Of a stretch of DNA of 64,000 nucleotides, positions 28,336 to 35,427 are shown piece after piece (positions within the stretch are counted from its first letter, which is position 1; each line of letters starts with the position of its first letter). The stretch comes from Thomasclavelia cocleata (GTDB lineage: Bacteria; Bacillota_I; Bacilli_A; Erysipelotrichales; Coprobacillaceae), in contig NZ_FOIN01000008.1 of NCBI RefSeq assembly GCF_900102365.1, forward strand, positions 28,371 to 92,370, in the 5' to 3' direction. Both the position numbers and the translations under genes were made by a program. The notes beneath the pieces are model-generated. The model saw only the letters and a program-made list of their open reading frames with translations, was not told the DNA's origin and made no database searches.

Positions 28336-28866
28336 TTATTCATCTGTTTCAATTAAACCATAATCACCGTCATTACGACGATAAACAATACTAATAGAAT
28401 CACTTTCAGCATCACGATATACGAAGAATGAATGACCGATTAGCTCCATTTGCATAATTGCTTCTTCCATATCCATTGGTTTAGGAGTAATAGCCTTCAC
28501 TTTTACTAATACATCATCTTCAGATTCAACATCTTCAATTGAAGATAGGTTGAACGCAAGTTTATTATCTTTTGATTTACGACTTAATCTTGTTTTGTAC
28601 TTTCTAATTTGTCCCTCTAATTTGTCCACTACTAAATCCATTGCAGTGTATAGATCATCATCAACTACTTCGGCTCTTAAAAGTACATATTCAGTAGGAA
28701 TCGTAACTTCAAGTTTTTGTCCATAAGGATAAACTCGACATAAAACTTTTGCTTCAACATTGTCACTAACGATAAAATATTTATCTAATTTAGACAGCTT
28801 TTCTGATACTTTTGCTTCAATAGCTTCTGTGATTTCAATGTTTTTTCCTCTTACTGAGATTTTCAT
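28336..28866 (-). CDS. hpf: ribosome hibernation-promoting factor, long form
   Basis: 176 residues from ATG at 28866 (AAAGGAGG before it). An earlier in-frame ATG 15 codons upstream is rejected because it lies in the leader and the true N-terminus MKISVRGKNIEITEAI matches the family. The N-terminal domain (1-~100) binds the 30S decoding centre. The C-terminal domain (about 120-176, with LIGHSFFVYRDAESDSISIVYRR) causes 100S dimer formation. Long HPF is usual in Firmicutes. Expressed alone; TATAAT lies upstream on the minus strand near 28893. Confidence 0.95.
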   Translation of the reverse strand: MKISVRGKNIEITEAIEAKVSEKLSKLDKYFIVSDNVEAKVLCRVYPYGQKLEVTIPTEYVLLRAEVVDDDLYTAMDLVVDKLEGQIRKYKTRLSRKSKDNKLAFNLSSIEDVESEDDVLVKVKAITPKPMDMEEAIMQMELIGHSFFVYRDAESDSISIVYRRNDGDYGLIETDE

Positions 28867-28968
28867 ATGAATTCCTCCTTTGTATATGAATATTATACAA
28901 TATAAATACATAAAATAATACTTAAATTATAGATAAAATTTGCAATATTTTAACACAATTAAAAAAAC

Positions 28969-28988
28969 ACTCAATTAATCGAGTATTT
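28969..28988 (-). terminator. terminator of metK
   Basis: ACTCGATTAATTGAGT hairpin (28984-28969 on the minus strand) followed by a T-run, just after the metK stop. Confidence 0.8.
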
Positions 28989-28991
28989 TTT

Positions 28992-30134
28992 TTATAAATA
29001 TTTTTTTAAAATTTCAACCTTATCTAATTTTTCCCATGGCAAGTTAATATCACCACGTCCAAAATGACCATGGGCTGCAGTTTTTAGATACAACGGTTGC
29101 CGTAATTGTAGTGATTTTATAATTCCTGCTGGAGTCAAATCAAAGTTTTCTTTAATAGCTTTTAAAATAGTATCACGATCCACATGTTCAGTGCCATAAG
29201 TTTCAATAAAGATTGACGTAGGTTCTTTTACCCCGATTGCATAAGAAACTTGAATTTCAATTTTATCACATAAATTAGCAGCAACAATATTTTTAGCAAT
29301 ATACCTTAACATATAAGCTGCTGAGCGATCAACCTTTGAAGGATCTTTACCACTAAATGCACCACCACCATGGCGAGCTGTACCTCCATATGTATCAACA
29401 ATAATCTTACGACCAGTTAAACCTGTATCACCATGTGGGCCTCCTATTACAAAACGACCAGTTGGGTTGATTAAAACTTTGTAATTTGTATTTAAATCAT
29501 ATTTTTTTACTACAGCATCCATAATTTGTTCTTTAATATAACATTTAAATTCTTCTTCATTAAAATCAGGATCATGTTGTATTGACATTAAAATAGTATC
29601 AATTTTAGGGTCCTTTTCAGTATAATCGATTGTTACCTGAGCTTTCATGTCTGGACGTGCATATTTAAATTCACCACTATTTTTCTTTTCCGTTGCATAA
29701 CGTACTAAATGATGAGCAATTGAAATAGCTAGTGGCATATATCCTTCAGTTTCTTTACAAGCAAATCCAAACATGATTCCTTGATCACCTGCCCCACCAA
29801 CTTCATCATTAGTACCCAAGGCAATATCTGATGATTGAAGATCCATAACAACCTGTACTTTACAAGTACGATAGTCTATTCCTTTATCACTATCATCATA
29901 TCCAATATCTTTTAAAACATTACGTGCTACTTGTTCATAATCAACATTAGCAATAGTGGTAATTTCACCACCAATTACCACTAAATTAGTAGTTGCAAAT
30001 ACTTCACAAGCAACTCTTGAATTTGGATCTTCTTTTAAACAGGCATCAAGTATCGCATCACTAATTTGATCACAAACTTTATCAGGATGCCCTTTTGATA
30101 CTGATTCAGAAGTAAATAATACTTTTTCTTTCAT
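28992..30134 (-). CDS. metK: S-adenosylmethionine synthase
   Basis: 380 residues, normal size. Joins methionine and ATP to give SAM in the cytoplasm. Signature motifs are present: GAGDQGIMFG (near 112-122) and GGGAFSGKDPSKVDRSAAY (near 250-268); the N-terminus FTSESVSKGHPDKVCDQISD is the usual one. Start ATG at 30134 with AAGGAG upstream. Controlled by the SAM riboswitch at 30157-30302. The transcript probably starts further upstream, before a small ORF (30289-30426). Confidence 0.98.
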   Translation of the reverse strand: MKEKVLFTSESVSKGHPDKVCDQISDAILDACLKEDPNSRVACEVFATTNLVVIGGEITTIANVDYEQVARNVLKDIGYDDSDKGIDYRTCKVQVVMDLQSSDIALGTNDEVGGAGDQGIMFGFACKETEGYMPLAISIAHHLVRYATEKKNSGEFKYARPDMKAQVTIDYTEKDPKIDTILMSIQHDPDFNEEEFKCYIKEQIMDAVVKKYDLNTNYKVLINPTGRFVIGGPHGDTGLTGRKIIVDTYGGTARHGGGAFSGKDPSKVDRSAAYMLRYIAKNIVAANLCDKIEIQVSYAIGVKEPTSIFIETYGTEHVDRDTILKAIKENFDLTPAGIIKSLQLRQPLYLKTAAHGHFGRGDINLPWEKLDKVEILKKYL

Positions 30135-30156
30135 TTTTCTTTCTCCTTCTACAAAT

Positions 30157-30197
30157 AAAAAAGCTTCCTAAAGAGAAAGCATACATAGTTAGGAAGC
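30157..30197 (-). terminator. SAM riboswitch terminator
   Basis: 9-bp arms GCTTCCTAA and TTAGGAAGC around a loop with GCTTTCTC, which can instead pair with the GAGAGAAGG segment at the P1 3' side as the antiterminator. A T-run follows. Confidence 0.85.
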
Positions 30198-30302
30198 CTT
30201 CTCTCATTGTTCAAGTTGAAACTTGCTCAGTCAGGCACCTTCTAAATATAGGGTTGCCACTACATCATTGATCTTCATCTAGTAGTTCTTAATAAGAGTC
30301 TT
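30157..30302 (-). promoter_or_regulatory. SAM riboswitch (SAM-I type) controlling metK
   Basis: On the minus strand, P1 is CTCTTATT (30298-30291) with AATGAGAG (30208-30201). A P2-like arm ACTAC/GTAGT holds a UGAUG kink-turn text. The conserved core GGCAACC...AAGGTGCC and the P4 hairpin CAAGTTTCAACTTG follow. Then comes a terminator hairpin GCTTCCTAA/TTAGGAAGC with TTTTTT (30197-30157). High SAM should stabilise P1 and allow termination. The P2 arm is less standard than in Bacillus examples, but location, core motif and terminator agree. Confidence 0.82.
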
Positions 30303-30426
30303 TTTTATTTATTTCTTGTATTTCTTCTTTTGTTAATGACGTCATAACTTCTATTAATTCGTCATCCAAGCCAATATCTAATAAGATACTAGCAATCATT
30401 TTCTGTTGTCTAATATTTTCTTGCAT
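30289..30426 (-). CDS. 45-residue ORF in the metK leader, stopping inside the SAM aptamer
   Basis: ATG at 30426, TAA at 30291-30289. The peptide begins MQENIRQQKMIASILLDIGL and ends KEEIQEINKKDSY. AGGTGATG precedes the ATG with a short spacer. Codon use is like that of real genes and the sequence resembles the helical C-terminal ends ('LL.IG.....I..LT.LTKEEI') of transposase-like/Rpn-like proteins, so it may be a leftover fragment. It lies between a strong promoter (30489-30517) and the SAM riboswitch, and its last codons and stop overlap the 5' strand of P1. It is too small to judge by length, hence the moderate confidence. Confidence 0.5.
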   Translation of the reverse strand: MQENIRQQKMIASILLDIGLDDELIEVMTSLTKEEIQEINKKDSY

Positions 30427-30488
30427 ATCATCACCTAAACATAGTTTGCTTTATTTAAATAATAATATTCTAAAAAAACAACAAATAC

Positions 30489-30517
30489 ATAATAATATAT
30501 CTAATTAGATATTGCAA
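30489..30517 (-). promoter_or_regulatory. sigma-A promoter upstream of the leader ORF, SAM riboswitch and metK
   Basis: Minus strand: TTGCAA (30517-30512), 17-bp spacer, TATTAT (30494-30489). Transcription would start near 30482, about 56 bases before the small ORF and about 180 bases before P1 of the aptamer. I see no better promoter between the ORF and the aptamer. Confidence 0.65.
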
Positions 30518-30594
30518 GCAATTTATCAGATACTAATATTTTAACATGAAATTTGTTTATTTTTATCTCAAATTTGTATCAAAGTTATCCAAAT

Positions 30595-30846
30595 TTAAAA
30601 TTCCATACCTTCTAAAACATTTTGCACTCCTAAAACACCTGGAACTTCTTCCATTAAAATTTGTTCAACACCATCTTTAAGTGTTTCATCAAGCATTGCA
30701 CATCCAGCACAAGCACCTAGCATCTTAACATAAACAATTCCATCTTTAAAATCTAATAATTCAATATCACCACCATCACGATTTAAATATGGTCTAAGTT
30801 TATTTATTACCTTTTCAACTTCTTCAATTGTACTTGTATTTTCCAT
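30595..30846 (-). CDS. Nfu-type iron-sulfur scaffold/carrier protein (NifU C-terminal domain)
   Basis: 83 residues from ATG at 30846, 9 bases after AAGGAG; an ATG three codons upstream sits directly on the ribosome site. The whole protein is one NifU C-terminal domain: RPYLNRDGGDIELLDFKDG, then GACAGCAM, the CxxC that holds a [4Fe-4S] cluster, and the DxV end. Single-domain Nfu (YutI-like) proteins carry clusters to apo-enzymes. It is encoded alone here, about 18 kb from the suf cluster. An extended -10 (TGGTAAAAT, 30881-30873) precedes it. Confidence 0.93.
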   Translation of the reverse strand: MENTSTIEEVEKVINKLRPYLNRDGGDIELLDFKDGIVYVKMLGACAGCAMLDETLKDGVEQILMEEVPGVLGVQNVLEGMEF

Positions 30847-30997
30847 CTTTAACATCTCCTTATCAATACTCTATTTTACCACAAAATTTTTATTTTTAAA
30901 TAAAAAGAATTCATCTTATATTCATTATTTTTATAAAAAATTTCATATTTTAAAAATCATTAATAAAAATTGCTAAAATGAAATATTTTAGTTAGAT

Positions 30998-31013
30998 TTA
31001 TGTTATAATATTT
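30998..31013 (+). promoter_or_regulatory. extended -10 promoter of the S1-domain/pgi operon
   Basis: TTATGTTATAATATTT contains TGTTATAAT and matches the radical SAM promoter at 27342-27357 over 16 bases. No clear -35. Transcription would start about 17 bases before the ATG at 31033. Confidence 0.6.
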
Positions 31014-31032
31014 TTGCAAGGAGTGATTATAA

Positions 31033-31410
31033 ATGAGCCAAAAAATTAAACGTGGTGATATTGTTGATGTCAAAATAACAGGCATTCAACCATATGGAGC
31101 TTTTGCAAGTTTACCTGATAATTCAACTGGTCTAATTCATATTTCTGAAATATCAGATAAATTTGTTAAAAGTATTGATAGTTTTGTAAAAGTTGGTGAG
31201 TTTATCAAAGTTAAAATAATTGACTTTGATGAAGAAACAAATCATGCAAAATTAAGTTTAAAGGCCATTGATAATCGTTATCGTAGGCGAAACAAACGTG
31301 TCTATTACAAAAATCCTAGACGATTGATTGTTGAAACGCCTAATGGATTTGCACCATTATCCTTTGCCATGAAAAAATGGCTAAAACAAGGAATCACGGA
31401 GGAAAGTTAA
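31033..31410 (+). CDS. S1 RNA-binding domain protein (YugI/CvfD-like)
   Basis: 125 residues. A single S1 domain fills about 1-75 ([20 protein letters not shown], then GLIHISEIS and [17 protein letters not shown]). A basic tail follows ([17 protein letters not shown]) that could bind RNA. This is the size and layout of B. subtilis YugI (general stress protein 13). In Firmicutes this gene is often beside pgi, as here, with only one base between stop and the pgi ATG. ATG with AAGGAG 9 bases upstream. Confidence 0.88.
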   Translation: MSQKIKRGDIVDVKITGIQPYGAFASLPDNSTGLIHISEISDKFVKSIDSFVKVGEFIKVKIIDFDEETNHAKLSLKAIDNRYRRRNKRVYYKNPRRLIVETPNGFAPLSFAMKKWLKQGITEES

Positions 31411-31411
31411 A

Positions 31412-32692
31412 ATGATTACATTGGATTTATCTAAAGCTAAATTAAATGAAGATTTAGAATCATACAAAGATACCGTTAAAGATATCCATGAGATGATTCA
31501 TAATAAGACTGGAGCTGGTAATGATTTTCTTGGTTGGGTTGAACTACCTAAAAATTATGATAAAGCTGAAGTTGAATTAATTAAAGAAACTGCAATAAAA
31601 CTAAGAGAAAAAACAGATATCTTATTAGTATGTGGAATCGGAGGATCTTATTTAGGAGCCCGTGCAGCAATTGAAGCAATTAATGGATTATTTCCAGCTA
31701 ATGATGTAGAAATAATCTATGTTGGTAATACTTTTTCATCAAACTATATCAAACAAGTAAGCGATTATCTTGAAGGAAAAGATTTTGCAATCAATGTAAT
31801 TTCAAAATCAGGAACTACAACCGAAACTTCTATTGCATTTAGAATTTTTAAAGAAATGTGTGAAGCTAAATACGGTAAAGAAGGTGCTAAAGAAAGAATC
31901 GTTGCTACAACTGATAAAGCACGTGGTGCATTAAAAACTTTAGCAACAGAAGAAGGATACACAACTTTTGTAATTCCTGATGATGTTGGTGGACGTTATT
32001 CTGTTTTAACACCAGTTGGATTATTCCCGATTGCTATGGCTGGAATTGACATTGATAAAATGTTAAGCGGTGCTAAAGATGCAATGGTTAAATATGCTAA
32101 TCCTGACTTAGATCAAAACGATGCTTATAAATATGGTGTTGCCCGTCAAATTTTACACAAGGCTGGTTATGCTGCTGAAATGTTTGTAACATATGAGTTA
32201 CAATTAGCAATGGTTGCTGAATGGTGGAAACAATTATATGGTGAATCAGAAGGAAAAGAAAATAAAGGAATCTTACCTACTAGTGCTACTTTCTCTACTG
32301 ATTTACATTCATTAGGACAATTCATTCAAGAAGGATCTAAAGTATTATTTGAAACAATTATGCAAATCAAAGAACCCGCTGGTGACATGACTATCCCTAG
32401 TGATAAAGACGATTTAGATGGTTTAAATTATTTGGCAGGTAAATCAGTTGATTATGTGAATAAACAAGCTTGTCAAGGAACTATTGATGCTCATGTAAAT
32501 ACTGGTAATGTACCTAATATCCTAATTACATTAGATAAGATGGATGCTTATGGATTTGGTTACATGGTTTATTTCTTTGAAATCTCATGTGCTATGTCTG
32601 TATATTTACTTGAAGTAAATCCATTTAATCAACCAGGTGTTGAAATATATAAGAAAAATATGTTTAAATTACTTGGTAAACCTGGTTATTAA
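31412..32692 (+). CDS. pgi: glucose-6-phosphate isomerase
   Basis: 426 residues, the short bacterial form. Converts glucose-6-phosphate to fructose-6-phosphate in glycolysis. SIS-domain motifs: [13 protein letters not shown] near 72 (seen as [11 protein letters not shown]), [16 protein letters not shown] near 130, [12 protein letters not shown] near 194, and the C-terminal NTGNVPN. Co-transcribed with the S1-domain gene; a strong terminator follows at 32698-32724. Confidence 0.97.
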   Translation: MITLDLSKAKLNEDLESYKDTVKDIHEMIHNKTGAGNDFLGWVELPKNYDKAEVELIKETAIKLREKTDILLVCGIGGSYLGARAAIEAINGLFPANDVEIIYVGNTFSSNYIKQVSDYLEGKDFAINVISKSGTTTETSIAFRIFKEMCEAKYGKEGAKERIVATTDKARGALKTLATEEGYTTFVIPDDVGGRYSVLTPVGLFPIAMAGIDIDKMLSGAKDAMVKYANPDLDQNDAYKYGVARQILHKAGYAAEMFVTYELQLAMVAEWWKQLYGESEGKENKGILPTSATFSTDLHSLGQFIQEGSKVLFETIMQIKEPAGDMTIPSDKDDLDGLNYLAGKSVDYVNKQACQGTIDAHVNTGNVPNILITLDKMDAYGFGYMVYFFEISCAMSVYLLEVNPFNQPGVEIYKKNMFKLLGKPGY

Positions 32693-32697
32693 TAGCA

Positions 32698-32725
32698 AAG
32701 ACAATCGATTTCGATTGTCTTTTTC
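32698..32725 (+). terminator. terminator of the S1/pgi operon
   Basis: AAGACAATCGA and TCGATTGTCTT are 11-bp perfect arms with a 2-base loop, followed by TTTTT. Confidence 0.9.
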
Positions 32726-32744
32726 ATTTTATGTAAAATTTTTG

Positions 32745-32773
32745 TTGACTATTTATAAAGTAAGTGGTAATAT
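32745..32773 (+). promoter_or_regulatory. promoter of the tRNA cluster
   Basis: TTGACT (32745-32750), 17-bp spacer, TAATAT (32768-32773), 18 bases before the first tRNA. Confidence 0.8.
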
Positions 32774-32791
32774 ATTAAAGCATCATGAAGC

Positions 32792-32867
32792 GGAGGTTTA
32801 GCTCAGTTGGGAGAGCATCTGCCTTACAAGCAGAGGGTCAGCGGTTCGAGCCCGTTAACCTCCACCA
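32792..32867 (+). tRNA. tRNA-Val (anticodon TAC)
   Basis: Full cloverleaf: acceptor GGAGGTT/AACCTCC, D arm AGCTCAGTTGGGAGAGC, anticodon loop CTTACAA between TCTGC and GCAGA, T arm GGTTCGAGCC. CCA is encoded. Confidence 0.97.
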
Positions 32868-32881
32868 TTAAAAATAAATAT

Positions 32882-32957
<76 letters not shown>

Positions 32958-32961
32958 TGAT

Positions 32962-33044
32962 GGAGGAGTAGCGAAGTGGCTAAACGCGGCTGACTGTAAC
33001 TCAGTTCCTTTGGTTCGGTGGTTCGAATCCGCCCTCCTCCACCA
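32962..33044 (+). tRNA. tRNA-Tyr (anticodon GTA)
   Basis: Acceptor GGAGGAG/CTCCTCC, long variable arm as in class II tRNAs, anticodon loop around GTA (CTGACTGTAACTCAG), T arm GGTTCGAATCC, CCA encoded. Confidence 0.96.
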
Positions 33045-33052
33045 TCTATTAT

Positions 33053-33128
33053 TGGGGTATAGCCAAGCGGTAAGGCAACAGACTTTGACTCTGTCATCTC
33101 CCTGGTTCGAATCCAGGTACCCCAGCCA
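33053..33128 (+). tRNA. tRNA-Gln (anticodon TTG)
   Basis: Acceptor TGGGGTA/TACCCCA, anticodon loop CTTTGAC between ACAGA and TCTGT, T arm GGTTCGAATCC, CCA encoded. Confidence 0.96.
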
Positions 33129-33138
33129 AATATATAAC

Positions 33139-33214
33139 GACCCGCTAGCTCAGCTGGTAGAGCATCTGACTTTTAATCAGAGGGTCAGGCGTTCGAATCG
33201 CCTGCGGGTCACCA
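33139..33214 (+). tRNA. tRNA-Lys (anticodon TTT)
   Basis: Acceptor GACCCGC/GCGGGTC, anticodon loop CTTTTAA between TCTGA and TCAGA, T arm CGTTCGAATCG, CCA encoded. Confidence 0.97.
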
Positions 33215-33230
33215 TTTTTCAAAAAAAATC

Positions 33231-33259
33231 TTGCAAAAAATTATTAATTGTGTTATTAT
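33231..33259 (+). promoter_or_regulatory. separate promoter of tRNA-Gly
   Basis: TTGCAA (33231-33236), 17-bp spacer, TATTAT (33254-33259), 17 bases before the tRNA. It indicates that tRNA-Gly can be made independently of the five-gene cluster. Confidence 0.65.
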
Positions 33260-33276
33260 ATTAGCGCATTAGAAAT

Positions 33277-33350
33277 GCGGGTGTAGTTCAATGGTAGAAC
33301 TTCAGCCTTCCAAGCTGACTACGTGGGTTCGATTCCCATCACCCGCTCCA
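33277..33350 (+). tRNA. tRNA-Gly (anticodon TCC)
   Basis: Acceptor GCGGGTG/CACCCGC, anticodon loop CTTCCAA between TCAGC and GCTGA, T arm GGTTCGATTCC, CCA encoded. Confidence 0.97.
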
Positions 33351-33370
33351 TTTTTTTGAATAAAATTATT

Positions 33371-33401
33371 AAACGACACTAAAAATATTAGTGTCGTTTT
33401 T
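33371..33401 (+). terminator. terminator of the tRNA genes
   Basis: AAACGACACTAA pairs perfectly with TTAGTGTCGTTT, followed by TTTATATT. Confidence 0.9.
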
Positions 33402-33402
33402 A

Positions 33403-33847
33403 TATTCTGATTGATTATATAAATATCAAATAATAACTTTCTTTAGATTTTATTGATTTTACATATCCTCTTGTTTAACTTTTCTATATATATTTAGAAA
33501 AAAACTTGATATTTCAAATCTCTAATCACCTAACTCTTCCTTAAAATAAGCAATTAGAATACTAATTTCTTCTTGATTAAGCATATAATATTCATTATTA
33601 AATGTAATAAGATTACCAACTACATAAATATATATTAAAAATATTGAAACGATAGCTAAAGCCGATCTAAAAACTACCTATAACACATTGACTCCAGAGG
33701 TAAAGGTAACTGTATTTCTTTTTCAATTAACTATAAACTTCTATTTTGATTTTGAAGCAGCTAATATGGGTTCATTTTTCTATTTGACCATATTTCACCT
33801 AGAGTTTCTTTTTAGCCCTATATATACAATCTAAAACAGTATTGCAA
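33403..33847. other. region without an intact gene
   Basis: About 445 bases of AT-rich sequence. The only coding-like stretch is the minus-strand remnant at 33522-33677. No RNA gene, repeat or clear promoter is visible elsewhere. Confidence 0.5.
33522..33677 (-). pseudogene. fragment of an unidentified membrane-protein gene
   Basis: Open between two stops on the minus strand. The peptide begins VVFRSALAIVSIFLIYIYVV (one membrane segment) and continues GNLITFNNEYYMLNQEEISI to a short acidic end with TAG. The text looks coding, but there is no usable start before the membrane segment and a TAG lies just upstream. Family not recognised; most likely a decayed gene. Confidence 0.35.
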
Positions 33848-33902
33848 ACAAAAAATAGTCAGGTATTAGTCACCTTAAAGCGAACGAAAATACCAAACTA
33901 TT
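33848..33902 (-). terminator. terminator of the ATPase-yunB-unknown gene unit
   Basis: On the minus strand AATAGTTTGGTATT (33902-33889) pairs with AATACCTGACTATT (33867-33854) at 12 of 14 positions, then TTTTTTG. It lies 18 bases after the last stop. Confidence 0.8.
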
Positions 33903-33919
33903 TTAATTACTTATTATTA

Positions 33920-34756
33920 CTATAACCATGCAATTTTAGGAATAGATGTGTATCTACTTAACATTTCATAAGCTTGAATAAGATTTACTTTTTCATTATC
34001 AATATTTTGATATATGTTAAGAAGTCTCTTTTTCACTTGACTATCATTACAATCATCATTAATTGCAAGTTGCATAAATTGACCAGGAAACAATAAACGA
34101 GCATATAAATAAGTTAATTCATCAGTTGATAAATTTATATAATTTATATATTCTTCTAACTCATTTATAGAAATTAAATTATTTTTATATCCTGTTGCTA
34201 AATCCTTAACCCTTGAAGCAACTAGAAAATTACTAGGACAACATAGAACTTCATAACTATCATTCATATAAAAGTGTTCTATTCCAGCAGGGATTTCTTT
34301 TGATTTAATTTGATTTAAAACACTGATTGCACATTCACCTAAACCTTGATAATAGTATGATAAAACTACAAAATGTTCAAAATGACTGATTCTAGAAGCA
34401 TAGTTACCAATTTTACATTTTGCTTCATCAAGAATCTTACACCAGCTTTCTTTAATTTTTATTATTTCAACTGTTGATTGAATCGGTATCATTGATTGAC
34501 GAATAAATGTATCTATGTGATAGGTTTCAATTTGATAAGTGTACAGAATATAATCCATAGTTATTGGTCGATTAAAACAATTATTAACAACTGTAAAACC
34601 CACTAGATTAAGGCTATTCATATAATATGGGTAATCATTAGTAAAATTATTTATCCTACAGATATAATAAAACTTTTCTTGATAAACAAAATAATCACTT
34701 TCCTGCTCTAAATAAATTTGATAAAATCGTTGTAATATTTCTAATTTTGATACCAA
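33920..34756 (-). CDS. unknown protein co-encoded with the sporulation protein YunB
   Basis: 278 residues, soluble, aromatic-rich (many Tyr and Phe), no signal peptide. The start is TTG at 34756 with GGAGG 8 bases upstream, and it overlaps the end of yunB by 16 bases, so it is coupled to it. In form (a ~280-residue divergent protein with FEHFVVLSYYYQGLGECA and an all-helical end) it could be a spore-coat CotS/YutH-like kinase fold that has lost its catalytic motifs, but I see no kinase residues and do not assign it. The neighbour suggests a role in sporulation. Confidence 0.75.
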   Translation of the reverse strand: MVSKLEILQRFYQIYLEQESDYFVYQEKFYYICRINNFTNDYPYYMNSLNLVGFTVVNNCFNRPITMDYILYTYQIETYHIDTFIRQSMIPIQSTVEIIKIKESWCKILDEAKCKIGNYASRISHFEHFVVLSYYYQGLGECAISVLNQIKSKEIPAGIEHFYMNDSYEVLCCPSNFLVASRVKDLATGYKNNLISINELEEYINYINLSTDELTYLYARLLFPGQFMQLAINDDCNDSQVKKRLLNIYQNIDNEKVNLIQAYEMLSRYTSIPKIAWL

Positions 34757-35394
34757 TTAGGCACCTCCCCTTCAATGATTTCAATAATTAATGGATATTC
34801 ATATGACTTATTAAACTCTTCATTATAAAAAGGCAGCAATACCATCATCTTTATTTTAATTGTTAAAGTTAAAGAAACCATTACATGATTAACCCCATAA
34901 CTTTTTATTTCCTTATTTACAGTACTTGTTATTGCAGATATAGTCTTATACCTAATTTTTATATTTGGTCCAAGATTGGCTAAAAAAGGGTTATCTGTCA
35001 ACATCCCTATTGGTACACTTGCAATAACACCACCGTCTTTACTGATTTTTTCTAATTTACGCTGATAAAATGAATTATCTGTCTTTTTATAGATACCTTC
35101 TTCAACTGATGAAAATAGCTCATCTAACTCATTAACAATTTTAGCACCTATACTTGAAGCATAGTTAGTATTAAAATTAATTGTTGATATTTCATTTCCA
35201 TTACGATTGATCCTAATTAATTCCTGGTGATCTAACTTAGCTGGAAATGGTGTATTATTAATCACCATTTGACAAAAACGATCTATTTCTTTATCCGCAA
35301 TCTTTTTAAGCATTGGTGTAACATTTATACTTAAAAGTTGAATCATTATTGCAAAAATAACTAAAATAATAATTATTATATATCGTTTTTTCAT
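34741..35394 (-). CDS. yunB: sporulation protein YunB
   Basis: 217 residues from ATG at 35394 (GGTGATT before it). N-terminal membrane segment at about 5-24. The rest matches what I know of B. subtilis YunB: a central IASVPIGMLTDNPFLANLGP and IKIRYKTISAITSTVNKEIK, then KSYGVNHVMVSL and a C-terminal IIEGEVPNWYQ. YunB is a mother-cell sporulation protein whose loss blocks normal spore formation. Its presence indicates that the organism makes spores. It begins 33 bases after the P-type ATPase gene in the same direction. Confidence 0.9.
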   Translation of the reverse strand: MKKRYIIIIILVIFAIMIQLLSINVTPMLKKIADKEIDRFCQMVINNTPFPAKLDHQELIRINRNGNEISTINFNTNYASSIGAKIVNELDELFSSVEEGIYKKTDNSFYQRKLEKISKDGGVIASVPIGMLTDNPFLANLGPNIKIRYKTISAITSTVNKEIKSYGVNHVMVSLTLTIKIKMMVLLPFYNEEFNKSYEYPLIIEIIEGEVPNWYQN

Positions 35395-35427
35395 CAAATC
35401 ACCAATATATTATATTAAGTAAACCAC

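Noticed and set aside
28867..28911. Longer N-terminus of HPF
   Set aside because: It covers the promoter -10 and the ribosome site; the family start is MKISVRG at 28866.
33010..33264. 84-codon frame through the tRNA cluster
   Set aside because: It is made of tRNA sequence (Tyr, Gln, Lys).
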